From the NCBI RefSeq assembly GCF_004379255.2, contig NC_056044.1, positions 8,100,001 to 8,164,000 on the forward strand: 64,000 nucleotides of DNA, in the 5' to 3' direction. A program made the position numbers and the translations under genes. Origin of the DNA: Salvia splendens (taxonomy: Eukaryota > Streptophyta > Magnoliopsida > Lamiales > Lamiaceae). A model generated the notes under the pieces. The model saw only the letters and a list, made by a program, of their open reading frames with translations, made no database searches and was not told the DNA's origin. This document shows positions 1 to 11,056 of this stretch, in pieces; within the stretch, counting starts at the first letter, position 1; every line of letters begins with the position of its first letter.

Positions 1-637
1 GAAAGTTGCAATTACTTTCTTTACCGTGAATCAAGGAAAAATAAATGGGAGAGAGGGGAAAAAAACAGGCGCCACTCGTGGGGAAGGAAAATAAAAGGCG
101 GCAAATTTATTTAAAGAATACGAAAGTAAATTTAGTTCTTAATGAACATGATATTATAAATTAACCGGTTTTTACATAACCAGTTTATGGTTCATAATGT
201 GGCGGCATAACTTTTCTCTTTTTTTTTTTAGTTTCTCTCACTCTTTACTTATTAAAATATTCAACTATTTATTTTTCTTTACTTACCCTACTTAACAACT
301 ACTCCTAAAATCTCGTGTCATTCAAGAATGTGGACATTAGATGGAGGTAGTATTAAACAAAGGAGGTGAAAAGAAGAAAATGGAAAGTGGTTTGAATAAA
401 CATGATCAGAACAACAAAGGTAGAAGAGTAATTTCCAATATTGATATGCCAAAGAAAAAAAAAGTTTTACAGAGTTAGAAGGATCAAAAGGCGAGAGAAA
501 AGAGTTATAAACATTGTTTTAAGTTGGAAGCCGCGTTCCCCATTAGCTTCCGCAGTTGTGGTTTCTTTTAATGGCCTTGCCTGCACAAATGTGTATATTA
601 GGATTACTTATTTAATCAACCAAAATGAAAAATTTAA
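1..637. other. AT-rich 3' flank of the D27-like gene
   Basis: No gene is supported here. The only open frame (441-641, plus) is short, has no recognisable motif and overlaps the 3' end of the minus-strand D27-like gene. The 3' UTR and polyadenylation site of that gene should lie in this stretch. Confidence 0.5.
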
Positions 638-3600
638 CTAAAAGATTCTATAAAGAGTGTCATTACATTGCTTGTAGCATGGCTGAGTGAACGCTGGATC
701 CAAGGATTGTGGAGGAGGCTCCACACCAAATTTCATTTCACAACTCATATCTTCAAAGTCTGACATCTCAAATAAATTTAGCATTTCACATTTATTCAAG
801 TTTATATTTTGTGGCAATAATTCATGTTTATTTACTCCCTCTAGTATAGTCGTATTTCTTTTTAGTTGTCTCAATATAGTTAAATAATTTTCTACTTTTT
901 TTTTGTTTTCTTTCTTATTTATTACTCCATCCGTTCCACGGTAATGAAGGCGAATCTTTTCGGTACGCGATTTAAGAAAATGTGTGAAGTGATTTAAGTA
1001 AAAGAAGAATAAGGTAGGAGATGAAAAATGTAGAAAGATGGAAAGAGAGTAAAATGAGAAGAAATGGGTTGACTTTTACTAAAAAGGGAAATGATCAAAA
1101 GTACAAAAATGACAAAATAACTACACTACAATGGAACGAAGAGAGTAGTTATCACTTGTTTACTTAATTTGCTCTTTTGCATAACTGATTTAACAGCATT
1201 AACTTAAAATTTTATATCCAAAAAAATAACATAATTTACTTAAATCTCTGGACTCTAATGAATTTATGTATGACGTATTGAGGCATAGTTTTCAGGCATA
1301 CAATATACTATCGATTTTGACCATAAACACTCACTCACTCACTTCCCATATAAGCTACTATAATCTGGAAAATGTACTACTAGTATTTATTTAATGTATA
1401 TGCAAGTCACATGTTTCTACTAATTTCATTACCAAGTGGAGCATTCAAAGAGTGTACACACACATATTAATGTCGTCAGTATATATGCATGTAAAATGGG
1501 GTCCTCCATTTAGTTTCATCATCTTAAATATTCCAAGTTACCAAGTTGTAGTGCAACTACTGTTTCTCAATATTTTCGACAATTATGTATGCATCATTAT
1601 CAAATAGCGTATCTCCATTAATACTATTATAGAAATCTATAAAGTCACCTCCTATATGTGGGACTGTTTCAAGACTTTTATAACGTTTCATTTATCTATC
1701 TCTATATACCAATGTGGAAATTGTTAAGACTATTTTTGTTTCATTTTCAAACCTATCTCTCAAGATTATATTCTAATTATTTTTGTTTCATTTGTCAACA
1801 CTCTCTCTCAAACCGTTCAAGGTAAAATTTTGATTGCTTGCATTTTTTTAATCGAGTTAGACAACTCTCTATCAAACTGGCTCAAATTTAAAATCTAGAT
1901 ACTAGTCTATTGTCAGGTTAGTCATTTTTTTCGTTTCAAATGAAATAAAAAGGTAATTAAAAGTGGGTAGAGTTAGAATTGCTTACTGGGGACCATAGTG
2001 ATGGGCATTCCAAGAGAGTCCTTAATGAACGATTGAGAAGGCATCTTGCAAAGATTAGTGCACATTCCTACACAATTCGTCTCCTCCAGAAACCTCCATT
2101 TTAAATTATTAATATTAGATTCAAGTTCTTGTAATAATAGAGACATAAAATTATAGTATATTAATATGTGTGCCATATTACCTACATTTTGGCACATACA
2201 CAACATTCTTCTCTTTTCTCCCTTCAACCTCTGATTCTTTCACCTATAAACAAATTCACCCATAAAATATCTAAAACGAAATATGTAAGATGCATGACAG
2301 TAAATACAAATACAAATACATGCAATCAACAAAAAAATCTTTTATTTTATTTCTTAATGGGATAACATATAAATTAACAGAAAACTCAAATTGAAAATAT
2401 ACCTGGCAAGGACCAATTAGCCATGCGAAAAAAATAGTTGTGAAGGCGGGAAAGAGCTCTCTTGAAAATTTGGACGGTGGCACCGTTTTCTTTATCTGGT
2501 AACAAGTAGATTTTTAATTTTTTAAATACATTAAAATGGAGTTTGAAGTTGACTCAATATTATAATCTCGTGAATTGGAATGAAAATTTATATTCTTGAA
2601 AAAGATGCGTCTACTATTCAAAATTATTTTTAGAGAAAGGGCTGATTGTTTTTCGTCATCTTCGAGGGACATTTACACATTATAATCAAGAGATGTACAT
2701 CAAAAAGTACATTGAGTTACAATCTATTTGTTGTAAAGTATTTATTACTATTATTCAATTAACTATTTCATATGTACAACGCTAATTAATGGGTATTGAA
2801 AATGAAAAGGGTAAACTCCCTAAAAAAACATCAAAATTTAGTGAAATTCTAGTCAATCGTGCAATTTTTAAAATATAAACTTTGACAATTTCCTCATGTT
2901 TTCATAATCTCGTATTTGGGAAAAATTATATATGATGCGACAAATAAAAATTACTATGTGGACAAAAAGTCTGGCCACTTAAATGAGTAACTTACTATGC
3001 TTAGTCAGAGTCACATCTTTAATTTTTGTATTACATCAAGAAATCCAGACATGGAGCATCTCGAAAATTTCAGTCATGAGACAATTAAGAAAAATATCAA
3101 AGTTATTATATAATTGGAATAGAAAACAAATTATAATACTATTAAAATAGAATATACTGATCAACTATGTATCGATATGCATGCACACAAATTAAAGTGG
3201 TAATTAAATAAATAATGAAATTAGAATGGAAAAATTCTTGTTTAACAAAAGACGTCAAATCCATCAAATATTATTTACCGTGGAAAAATTGCAACAATTG
3301 AGATTTGTATTTCAACACAAATCCACAATTTATTTGTTTAAGCAATTTAAAAAATATAATAGTAGTATATGCAATGGTGATGAGAAGATTATGCAAAGCT
3401 GAATATTATAGTTAAAATTATATACATACCAAAAGAAGAAGCGGAGCAGGGAGTGCCGCTTTAAGCGTATCAATAACAACTCCTTTCTGTTGGATTGAAT
3501 TGAATCTTCGCGACGCCATTGTTGCTGCTTCCACCAGTCCTTCGTAACCTTCCTTGCCGCTTCTCATCCCTTCGCATTACATATTTAATTACATATTTAC

Positions 3601-3937
3601 CGATTTCATATTTCAATTTTGAAAAAAAACCTGCTGTGGATTGTAAGCTTTGTGAGAGATAATTAATGGCGAGACGAGCGAAGCAGTTATCGTTGTAGGA
3701 GGTTTTGGTTGATGCATCCCAATTGCGAGGGTGTTTGGCTACTGATCGAGGCCTGTGCCTGGCTATAATCCGCCGCTTCAATTGCAAATTAATAATCTTA
3801 TACGGTTGCGCCACCACCAACGGCGTTGCTTCCGTGAGAGAGAGAGAGATAAATGGTGATGATACACAAGAAGAAGAAGAAGAAGAGTAGTAAGTACAAA
3901 AGAGGTTGTAGATATAATTAAGCGTGCAGTGATACAT
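638..3937 (-). CDS. DWARF27-like (D27-LIKE, DUF4033) plastid carotenoid isomerase, six exons
   Basis: Exons read on the minus strand: 3937-3631, 3569-3430, 2495-2403, 2243-2182, 2093-1987 and 759-638. All five introns are GT-AG, all phases agree, and the sum is 831 nt (276 aa plus stop), a normal length for the family. Family landmarks in order are [19 protein letters not shown] near the N-terminus, [55 protein letters not shown] and a Cys-containing C-terminus. The first 80 or so residues are Ser/Thr/Arg-rich and look like a chloroplast transit peptide. D27 itself is an iron-dependent carotenoid cis-trans isomerase in strigolactone synthesis; D27-LIKE members act on carotenoids in plastids. 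The sequence looks closer to the D27-LIKE clade than to D27. The start is the first ATG of the exon and is tentative. The first intron is only 61 bp. The last intron (760-1986) holds a Stowaway MITE. No lesion was seen. Confidence 0.86.
925..1145. mobile_element. Stowaway-type MITE in the last intron of the D27-like gene
   Basis: The ends are inverted (CTCCATCCGTTCC on the left, ggaacgaagagag on the right) and flanked by TA on both sides, as expected for Tc1/mariner-derived Stowaway elements. It is about 221 bp and has no coding capacity. Confidence 0.7.
1304..2070. repeat. Duplicated segment, copy 1 (end of D27-like intron plus exon 5)
   Basis: This stretch covers part of the last intron and most of exon 5 of the D27-like gene. 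It recurs with small differences at 4630-5278 and continues at 12660-12726, where a Tat retrotransposon interrupts it. Shared landmarks include the CACTCACTCACTTCCCAT run, the TATATGCATGTAAAATGGGG run and the exon sequence ending in GCACATTCCTA. Copy 1 sits in a working exon context, so it is the likely parent. Confidence 0.85.
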
Positions 3938-4629
3938 TGGCTGATTGTCATCGTCATTCTCAACGAATTTATTATTTACATTTTATAAATAAAATAATGT
4001 GATTAAATTGTTTTCTTTACTTATTTTAATAAATTCGGCTTCCAACTTCTGTGTCTCTCCAAAGATGCTCTTTTCGTCTTCTAGTAAAATCCACTTAATT
4101 TAGTATTTTTAACTGTTCAGGGGTTTATCATCTATGCAATTTTACTACCAGACTAATTAAGCCACCCTAATTAAACCAGTTTTAGATTATCCTATGCAAT
4201 GTTTTAAAAACCAGATCAGTGAGTGAAGCGGCAAATCTACTAGTTCATGGTTCAACCGCTCGGACCGATTTAATTACTGGTCGAACTGTTTTACTAATAT
4301 AAATATAAAAAATCAAATATAATTAAAATTTAATTCAAAAAAATATTTAATCTTAACTATATTTAGTTATATATGTGAAATTATAAAATATAGAATATGA
4401 AATATAGTGAATGATAAAATATAGTTAATTTTTTAGTAAATATCTTAGATAAAAGTTACTATTTTTATATTAAAAAAGATAAAGATCATATTAGTTATCA
4501 TATATATATATAGGGTTGTATTAGGGTCCTTCACAGTTTTTTAGTGTTAAGCTTCAAACAGATCATAGCCATTGGATCATTGAATTGGATGGTTATGATA
4601 ATCTGCATTATTTGACGAAAAATCTACAT
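3938..4629. other. AT-rich upstream region of the D27-like gene
   Basis: No gene is visible. The first few hundred bases lie upstream of the minus-strand D27-like start and should contain its promoter and 5' UTR, but I could not pick a convincing TATA box. The stretch at about 4510-4625 (GATCATAGCCATTGGATCAT and following) resembles sequence common near small plant MITEs, but I could not define its ends. Confidence 0.35.
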
Positions 4630-5278
4630 TATACTATCGGTTTTGACCATAAACACTCACTCACTTCCCATTTAAGCTACTATAATCTGGAAAATGTATT
4701 ACTAGTATTTATTTAATGTATATGCAAGTCACATGTTTCTACTAATTTCATTACCAAGTAGAGCATTCAAAGAGTGTACACACACATATTAATGTCGTCA
4801 GTATATATGCATGTAAAATGGGGTCCTCCATTTAGTTTCATCATCTTAAATATTCCAAGTTACCAAGTTGTAGTTGTTTCTAAATATTTTCGACAATTAT
4901 GTATGCATCATTATCAAATATCGCATCTCCATTAATACTATTATAGCAATATATAAAGTCTCATCCTATATATGGGATTGTTTCAAGACTTTTATAACGT
5001 TTCATTTATCTCTATATTCTGTGAAAATTGTTAAGACTATTTTGCTTCATTTGTCAAACACCATCACTTAAGATTATGTTATGAATAATTTTTTTTCATT
5101 TATCAATGCTCCCTCTCAAACCTTTCAAGGTAAACCTTAATGGCTTGCTTTTTTCTATAATTTAAAATCTAGATATGCTGTTGTTGGGTAGTCATATTTT
5201 TTGTTTGAAGTGAAATAAAATGGTAATTAAAAGTGGGTAGAGTGAGAATTGCTTACTGGGGACCATAGTGATGGGCAT
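4630..5278. repeat. Duplicated segment, copy 2, left part (D27-like intron fragment)
   Basis: Matches 1304-1990 at high identity with small indels. It ends exactly at the 5-bp target site GGCAT (5274-5278) of the inserted Tat element and resumes at 12660. It is a non-functional partial duplicate of the D27-like 3' region. Confidence 0.85.
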
Positions 5279-5922
5279 TGATGGAGTACGTACTAAACAA
5301 GCCCATCAGCCTAAAGCCCAAGAAAGAGTATCAGTCCGGCATGACTAAAGAGTTCAGTTCGGCACAACCAAAGAGTTCGGCCCCAGCCTACAGCTCGGTA
5401 AAAGCCAACCAATCAAACTCTGCTCTCAGGTCGGCATCAAGCTCTACTCTCAGATCGGCAAAAGCTGCTCGGCAATAATTCAGCAGTTCGGTCTCAGTAT
5501 TCGACCGAACTAGGAGATAGTGGACTCATGCAGGATTTCCACCTCCACTACACCCACGATCTATCTAGTGGTGTCAAGCAGTCATTAACTCATGCAGGAT
5601 AGTGGACCCATGCAAGATCGCCACGATCTCCACGACATCCACTACCTAGTAAATGGTGCTGCATGCCACGATCTTGGTTCAATGTATAAATAGAACCTAG
5701 ATCAGATAGATAAGGTTAAGTTCTAAAGAAGTTCTCTAGAGATAAAATATCAAATAGCAAGTCTGTATTGTAAGCTGTAGAAAACAGATCAAGCAATACA
5801 ACTCTGCCCTCTTTTCTTCCCGTGGACGTAGATTTACCTCAGTAAATCGAACCACGTAAATCTCTGTGTCGTGATCTGCATTTTCCTGCATTCATCACCA
5901 TCAAAAATTCGCGGATTCATCA
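5279..5922 (+). repeat. 5' LTR of Tat copy 1
   Basis: 644 bp, TG...CA, differing from the 3' LTR only at about 5744 and 5749. It carries many TCGG motifs in its first third and a TATA box (TATAAATA) at 5685-5692, the likely pol II start region for the element's RNA. Confidence 0.95.
5685..5692 (+). promoter_or_regulatory. TATA box of the Tat copy 1 5' LTR
   Basis: TATAAATA lies about 240 bp before the LTR end, in the position expected at the U3/R border. The same motif is conserved in the 3' LTR and in the LTRs of Tat copy 2. Confidence 0.6.
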
Positions 5923-5923
5923 C

Positions 5924-5941
5924 TGGCGCCGTCTGTGGGAA
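5924..5941 (+). other. Primer binding site of Tat copy 1
   Basis: TGGCGCCGTCTGTGGGAA starts one base after the LTR. Its first nine bases match the 3' end of plant tRNA-Asp, as in many plant gypsy elements. The rest diverges, so the primer identity is uncertain. Confidence 0.75.
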
Positions 5942-5998
5942 ACAGAGAACCAAATTTGTGATAAAGCGAATTTTTGACCCTTTTTCCACCCCAAAAAA

Positions 5999-8077
5999 AT
6001 GCATACCAGATCACACACTACCCGTAATACCGTTCGTGAAAACCATGAGGAAGCTAGTCCAGCTCGCAGGTCTGAAAAACGGCCTCGGGAGACATCTACC
6101 TCCGGTTCTCACGAAGAAGGAACAAACCACTCCAGGAGAGATCGCACCGAGTCTTCCCAGCAGCCCGATTTAAATGAAGCTGTCAAGCTGTTCTTGGCCG
6201 AGAAGCAGGAGGAGTTCTTAACCTTCCTGCAGAAGAGCCAACAGCCGGAGAAGACAACAGCGGATTCTCCCTCCTCATCCAGACATGAAAGTCACTACCG
6301 CAGTAGTGACGTGTCTTCCAGGAGAAAGAATCCTCAACCCCGACATGTTCCTGTTCCTCCTCGGTACCGGAACCACAGGAGAACTCCATCTCCTCCGTAC
6401 CGAAGAGATGTCGGGTTCGCCATGTACGGAGCATTAAAGACTCCGTTCTCGGACGATATCACCCGAACTCCTTTGCCGCGGAACTACCGGACACCGTCAA
6501 TGACTTATGACGGGCTAGTGGATCCTCATGACTTCTTGGGATGCTATCAATATAATATGGCGAACCAGGGTCTCAATGAGGTCCATATGTGCAAGCTGTT
6601 CCCCGAGCTGCTCATCGGGAACGCCAGAAGGTGGTTCGACAGCCTTCCTCAAGGCAGCATTAGATCCTACCGAGATCTAAGGGATGCTTTCCACAGGAGG
6701 TTCTTTCAGAAAGCGGAAGCCCGAATTACTTCGGCTCAGCTGCTTTCTATACGTCAAGGTCGCGACGAAAAGATCAGCGACTTCCTGACGAGATTCCATA
6801 AGGAATGCCTACAAGTAGATGATCTCAACGATCTACTTGTCATTTCGGCATTCCAAAATGGAATCCTGCCCGGAGCTCTCTACAGAAAGCTCGTGGAGTG
6901 CGGTCCGCAAACAGCTCAAGAAATGTGGGACATTGCGGACCAGTTTTCCCGTGCGGATGAGGCAGACCGTCGAAAACGGTCTTTAGACAGCTCATCCCGA
7001 GAAGAGAAAAAGAAGCCCGATCAAAGCGGCCAGGTGCTTCCTCGCCGAACTCCTTTTGAAAGAATTCAAAGGGCACCGGTACAAGGCAGATTGGGGCCAC
7101 GTCTCAATCCTGAGAAGCCACCCGCTCAGTTCGTACCATTAAACAAGTCAAGAGCGGAAATTTTCGAACTACATTCCGATATGTTCGAAAAACCAAAGCG
7201 GATGACGAAATCAGCCGCGCGGCGACCTCAGGATCAATATTGCTCCTTCCATCAAGCCCACGGTCACGATACCGAGGAGTGCCGAAATTTGGCTGCAGGT
7301 ATTGATGTTCTTGTGAAAACAGGAACGTTAAAAAAATACCAAAGCAAGCAGCCGAAAAAGAACAAAAGGCAGAGAGGTGCGAACTGCAATCCTCAGGATC
7401 CGAAAAGGCATGAGGATCCCGAAGATGACGACGAGCCGCAATATGATGGAGTAATCCAGACTATTGATGCTCTCCCTGCCGGGAAGACTAAGTCGTCCCT
7501 AAAAGCAGAACGCAGAGGTTCCAATCAAGAGGAGCCAACACATAAAAGGCTGAAGAAAGACGAAGTGATTACATTTTCAGATGCCGATCCCGTCCCAGCC
7601 ATCTCTCCTCACCAAGACGCTATTGTCATTCAAGCCGGAGTGGCAAACAAACTGATCCACAGAGTATTTGTGGATACAGGAGCGTCAGTCAGCATTCTTT
7701 TTAAAGAATGTTTCGATAAAATGGAAGTGGATCCAGCTCGGCTCAGTCCGGCTCCACTTCCTCTGAAAAGTTTCGCCCAGGAGGACACCCGCCCTGAAGG
7801 TATTATCAGCCTTCCGATCACGGTGGGAAAAGCGCCTACAAGCTCCAATACGATGATCGAGTTCTTTGTGGTGAAAGCTCGGTCCTCGTACAACATCATC
7901 CTGGGGAGAGACTGGCTCAACACAGTTCGGGCCGTTTGCTCTACTTATCACCTCACCATCAAGATCCCCACTAAAGGTGGGATAGCGGTCATCCGAGGTG
8001 ATCAAAAGAGAGCAAAAGAATGTCTGCAGATTGCGCTTAAAAGTGCCGAACAATCAGTTCGGCACCATCAAGCATAG
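5999..8077 (+). CDS. Gag-protease polyprotein of Tat copy 1
   Basis: 692 aa. A basic, Ser/Arg-rich N-terminus is followed by a capsid-type retrotransposon gag domain at about 140-270 (GNARRWFDSLPQGSIRSYRD). A zinc-knuckle-like motif lies at about 414-430 (C..FH...GHDTEEC). An aspartic protease lies at about 540-660, with the catalytic VDTGAS at about 557. The start is the ATG 75 bases after the PBS, matching the start in the sister element. The frame ends at a single UAG (8075-8077). The next bases keep the same frame open into RT, so Pol is probably made by stop read-through. No lesion was seen. Confidence 0.93.
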   Translation: MHTRSHTTRNTVRENHEEASPARRSEKRPRETSTSGSHEEGTNHSRRDRTESSQQPDLNEAVKLFLAEKQEEFLTFLQKSQQPEKTTADSPSSSRHESHYRSSDVSSRRKNPQPRHVPVPPRYRNHRRTPSPPYRRDVGFAMYGALKTPFSDDITRTPLPRNYRTPSMTYDGLVDPHDFLGCYQYNMANQGLNEVHMCKLFPELLIGNARRWFDSLPQGSIRSYRDLRDAFHRRFFQKAEARITSAQLLSIRQGRDEKISDFLTRFHKECLQVDDLNDLLVISAFQNGILPGALYRKLVECGPQTAQEMWDIADQFSRADEADRRKRSLDSSSREEKKKPDQSGQVLPRRTPFERIQRAPVQGRLGPRLNPEKPPAQFVPLNKSRAEIFELHSDMFEKPKRMTKSAARRPQDQYCSFHQAHGHDTEECRNLAAGIDVLVKTGTLKKYQSKQPKKNKRQRGANCNPQDPKRHEDPEDDDEPQYDGVIQTIDALPAGKTKSSLKAERRGSNQEEPTHKRLKKDEVITFSDADPVPAISPHQDAIVIQAGVANKLIHRVFVDTGASVSILFKECFDKMEVDPARLSPAPLPLKSFAQEDTRPEGIISLPITVGKAPTSSNTMIEFFVVKARSSYNIILGRDWLNTVRAVCSTYHLTIKIPTKGGIAVIRGDQKRAKECLQIALKSAEQSVRHHQA

Positions 8078-8110
8078 CAATCACAGCAACCGGAGTCAGA
8101 GGCAAGCGAG

Positions 8111-11056
8111 ATGACCGAAGTCACTTCAGAGCCGAACTCAATGACCGTTCAGTTATACGAAGATGATCCATCCAGAACGGTCAAGATCGGCTTCGCAGGA
8201 ACGCCTCTACTCCGGGAAAAGACCATTCAGCTCCTCAAGGAGTACAAAGATGTCTTTGCATGGTCTCCGTTGGACATGACCGGAGTGCCCCCCGAGGTAA
8301 TCACTCATCGGTTAAATATTGATCCTTCAATCCGGCCAGTAAAACAGAAGCAAAGACTCTTTGCGGCAGAAAGAAGCCAAGTCATCCATGACGAAGTCCG
8401 CCAATTACTAAAAGCGGATGTACTATTCGAGGTGAAATATCCTTCTTGGGTGGCCAATCCTGTGATGATCAAGAAAAAAGAAGGAGGATGGCGGATGTGC
8501 ATAGATTTTACCGATCTAAACAAGCACTGTCCTAAAGATTGCTATCCCCTTCCGAACATAGACAAAAAAGTAGAAGCTTTGATCGGCTTCGAAATTTTCT
8601 GTTTTCTTGATTTATACAAAGGCTACCACCAAGTGTTGATGGATGAGAGTGACGCTCCGAAAACAGCTTTCATTACCGATTTCGGCATTTTCGCTTATAA
8701 AAAGATGCCATTCGGTTTAAAGAATGCCGGAGCCACTTATCAAAGGATGGTAGACAAGCTTTTTCGGCACCTAATCGGAAAACAGGTTGAAGTGTATGTC
8801 GACGACATAGTTGTCAAAAGCAAAAGCACTTCGGAGTACGAAGACAACCTCAAATCCACTCTCGACGTGCTCCGAAAAGCCAACCTCAAACTCAACCCCC
8901 AAAAATGTACCTTTTTGGTAGATTCGGGAAAATTTCTGGGTTGTTGGGTTTCAAAGGACGGACTCAAGGCAAATCCCTCAAAAGTTCAAGTTATTCAGAA
9001 CATGGCGATGCCGAAGTCCATACACGATGTGCAAAGACTAACTGGATGTCTAGCCGCATTGAATAGATTCCTTTCCCAAGCAGCCGAAAAGCAACTGCCG
9101 TTCTTCAAAGTGTTAAAAAAGGCACCAAAGTTTGAGTGGGGAGCCGAGCAGAAAAAGGCTTTTGACGAGCTCAAAAGTTATTTAGCCGAGCTTCCAATTC
9201 TCTCTGCTCCAACAGATGCCGAAGTGATTTTCTTATACTTAGCGACATCCGATCAAACCATTAGCGCGGTGCTTGTACGAGAAGAAGGCCTAAAGCAGTT
9301 TCCCATCTACTTTACAAGCCGAGCATTAAGAGGTCCAGAAACAAGGTATCAACCTCTGGAAAAAATTGCTCTGGCGTTAGTAAATGCAGCAAGGAGACTG
9401 CGGCCATACTTCTATGCTCATAAGGTATGCGTCTTAACCGATCTGCCTCTTCGGCAAGTTTTGACCAAGCCAGAAGCATCAGGCAGAATCGCCAAATGGG
9501 CCATAGAGCTGGGAGAACACTCAATCGAGTACCTACCTCGGAAAGCCATCAAGGGACAAGCCTTGGCAGATTTTCTTGCAGAGGCCAAGTTCGATCAAGC
9601 AATCCCTGTCATTGCCGAACAGAAAAATTCTGCCAATGCCGAACTAGCACAGCCCTTGGAATCCGAAGAAGAGCCGCCGGACTGCTGGAGCGGATTCGTA
9701 GATGGAGCTTCGAATAAAACGGGAAGTGGAGCTGGTATTCTGCTTATCGCTCCCGATGGACACGAGGTAACCTATTCACTTCGGTTCTCATTCCCAACCA
9801 CTAATAACGAAGCCGAATACGAAGCCCTCCTTGCCGGACTCCAGCTAGCGCAAAGTCTATGTATCAAATCTCTCAAAGTCCATTGTGATTCACAAGTCAT
9901 AGTAAATCACATGTTGGGTACAAGTGAAGCCCGTGATGAGAGGATGAGGAAATACTTGGACAAAGCGCAAAGCATTAGCCGAAGTTTCTCTTATTTTCGG
10001 ATAATCCGCATTCCCAGAGCAGAAAACAGCCGAGCAGATACTTTAAGTAAGTTAGCCGCATGTCCAAGCTCAAAGGTGGAGGAATTGATGCATCGAAGCA
10101 TTGATGAAGCTGAGGTACATTCAGTAACCAGCTCGCCGAACTGGATGACGCCGATCTTACAGTATCTGGATCAAGGACAACTGCCCGAGGATAAGAGAGA
10201 GGCTCGGAAAATCACATGCCGAGCACTTCGGTACGAACTTCATGGAGGAGTCTTATACAGAAAGTCCTACCTTCAGCCGTTATTACGATGTATAGGGCCA
10301 GAAGAGACGGACTACATCCTCAGAGAAGTTCATGAAGGATCGTGCGGCAGCCACATCGGAGCTAGAGCTTTAGCTAAAAAAGTTCTAAGATGGGGATATT
10401 ATTGGCCAACCTTGGTACAAGAAGCAGTGCAGCTCGTCAAGACATGCCCGAAGTGCCAAATCCATGCAAATATCCCAAGGATGCCGCAGACCGATCTATC
10501 CACTATGCAAAGCCCTTGGCCTTTTATGCAATGGGGTATAGACATAGTAGGACCACTACCACAAGCTCCTCGGCAAATAAAATTCCTAATCGTTGCCGTG
10601 GACTACTTTACGAAGTGGGTGGAAGCTGAACCATTAGCTACGATAACGAGCTCGAAGGCATTGGATTTCGTCTGGAAGAACATAGTGTGCCGATTTGGCA
10701 TACCCCACATCCTCATCTCGGATAACGGGACTCAGTTCACCGACAAGACGTTCAAGAATTGGTGCCAAGAGCTGAATATTCAACAGCGGTTCACTTCGGT
10801 CTCTCATCCACAAGCAAACGGACAAACGGAGGTAACAAATCGTATCCTGGTGAAAGGGTTAAAAGCTCGGTTAGAACAAGCCAAAGGACAATGGGTAGAA
10901 AATCTCCCTCAAGTCCTATGGTCCTACCGAACTACACCCACAACCTCCAACGGTGAAACTCCGTACAGTCTTGTGTACGGCACTAAAGCCGTGATTCCGG
11001 TGGAGATCGGCATACCCAGTCCCCGAACTCAATTTCTCCTCAGAAATGAATGGTGA
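8111..11056 (+). CDS. Pol of Tat copy 1: RT, RNase H, archaeal-type RNase H, integrase
   Basis: 981 aa from the first Met, in the same frame as gag-protease. The frame is already open from 8078, so the real N-terminus is probably made by UAG read-through. RT spans about 60-260 with the catalytic YVDD at about 228. The gypsy RNase H lies at about 340-470. The second, archaeal-type RNase H is at about 526-655 (FVDGASNKTGSGAG). The integrase has an H-H-C-C zinc domain at about 740-780 and a D-D-E core at about 808-906 (GIDIVGPL, DNGTQF, NGQTEV). Compared with the sister copy, a small indel at about 11030-11045 shifts the frame and ends the protein early. The C-terminal part continues in another frame at 11046. 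Confidence 0.93.
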   Translation: MTEVTSEPNSMTVQLYEDDPSRTVKIGFAGTPLLREKTIQLLKEYKDVFAWSPLDMTGVPPEVITHRLNIDPSIRPVKQKQRLFAAERSQVIHDEVRQLLKADVLFEVKYPSWVANPVMIKKKEGGWRMCIDFTDLNKHCPKDCYPLPNIDKKVEALIGFEIFCFLDLYKGYHQVLMDESDAPKTAFITDFGIFAYKKMPFGLKNAGATYQRMVDKLFRHLIGKQVEVYVDDIVVKSKSTSEYEDNLKSTLDVLRKANLKLNPQKCTFLVDSGKFLGCWVSKDGLKANPSKVQVIQNMAMPKSIHDVQRLTGCLAALNRFLSQAAEKQLPFFKVLKKAPKFEWGAEQKKAFDELKSYLAELPILSAPTDAEVIFLYLATSDQTISAVLVREEGLKQFPIYFTSRALRGPETRYQPLEKIALALVNAARRLRPYFYAHKVCVLTDLPLRQVLTKPEASGRIAKWAIELGEHSIEYLPRKAIKGQALADFLAEAKFDQAIPVIAEQKNSANAELAQPLESEEEPPDCWSGFVDGASNKTGSGAGILLIAPDGHEVTYSLRFSFPTTNNEAEYEALLAGLQLAQSLCIKSLKVHCDSQVIVNHMLGTSEARDERMRKYLDKAQSISRSFSYFRIIRIPRAENSRADTLSKLAACPSSKVEELMHRSIDEAEVHSVTSSPNWMTPILQYLDQGQLPEDKREARKITCRALRYELHGGVLYRKSYLQPLLRCIGPEETDYILREVHEGSCGSHIGARALAKKVLRWGYYWPTLVQEAVQLVKTCPKCQIHANIPRMPQTDLSTMQSPWPFMQWGIDIVGPLPQAPRQIKFLIVAVDYFTKWVEAEPLATITSSKALDFVWKNIVCRFGIPHILISDNGTQFTDKTFKNWCQELNIQQRFTSVSHPQANGQTEVTNRILVKGLKARLEQAKGQWVENLPQVLWSYRTTPTTSNGETPYSLVYGTKAVIPVEIGIPSPRTQFLLRNEW

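Noticed and set aside
441..641. Plus-strand 66-aa frame
   Set aside because: Lys/Arg-rich low-complexity peptide ending within the 3' end of the minus-strand D27-like gene; no motif.
5278..5478. 66-aa frame in the Tat LTR (also at 12015)
   Set aside because: It lies wholly within the LTR U3 region and no relative in the second Tat copy keeps the same peptide.
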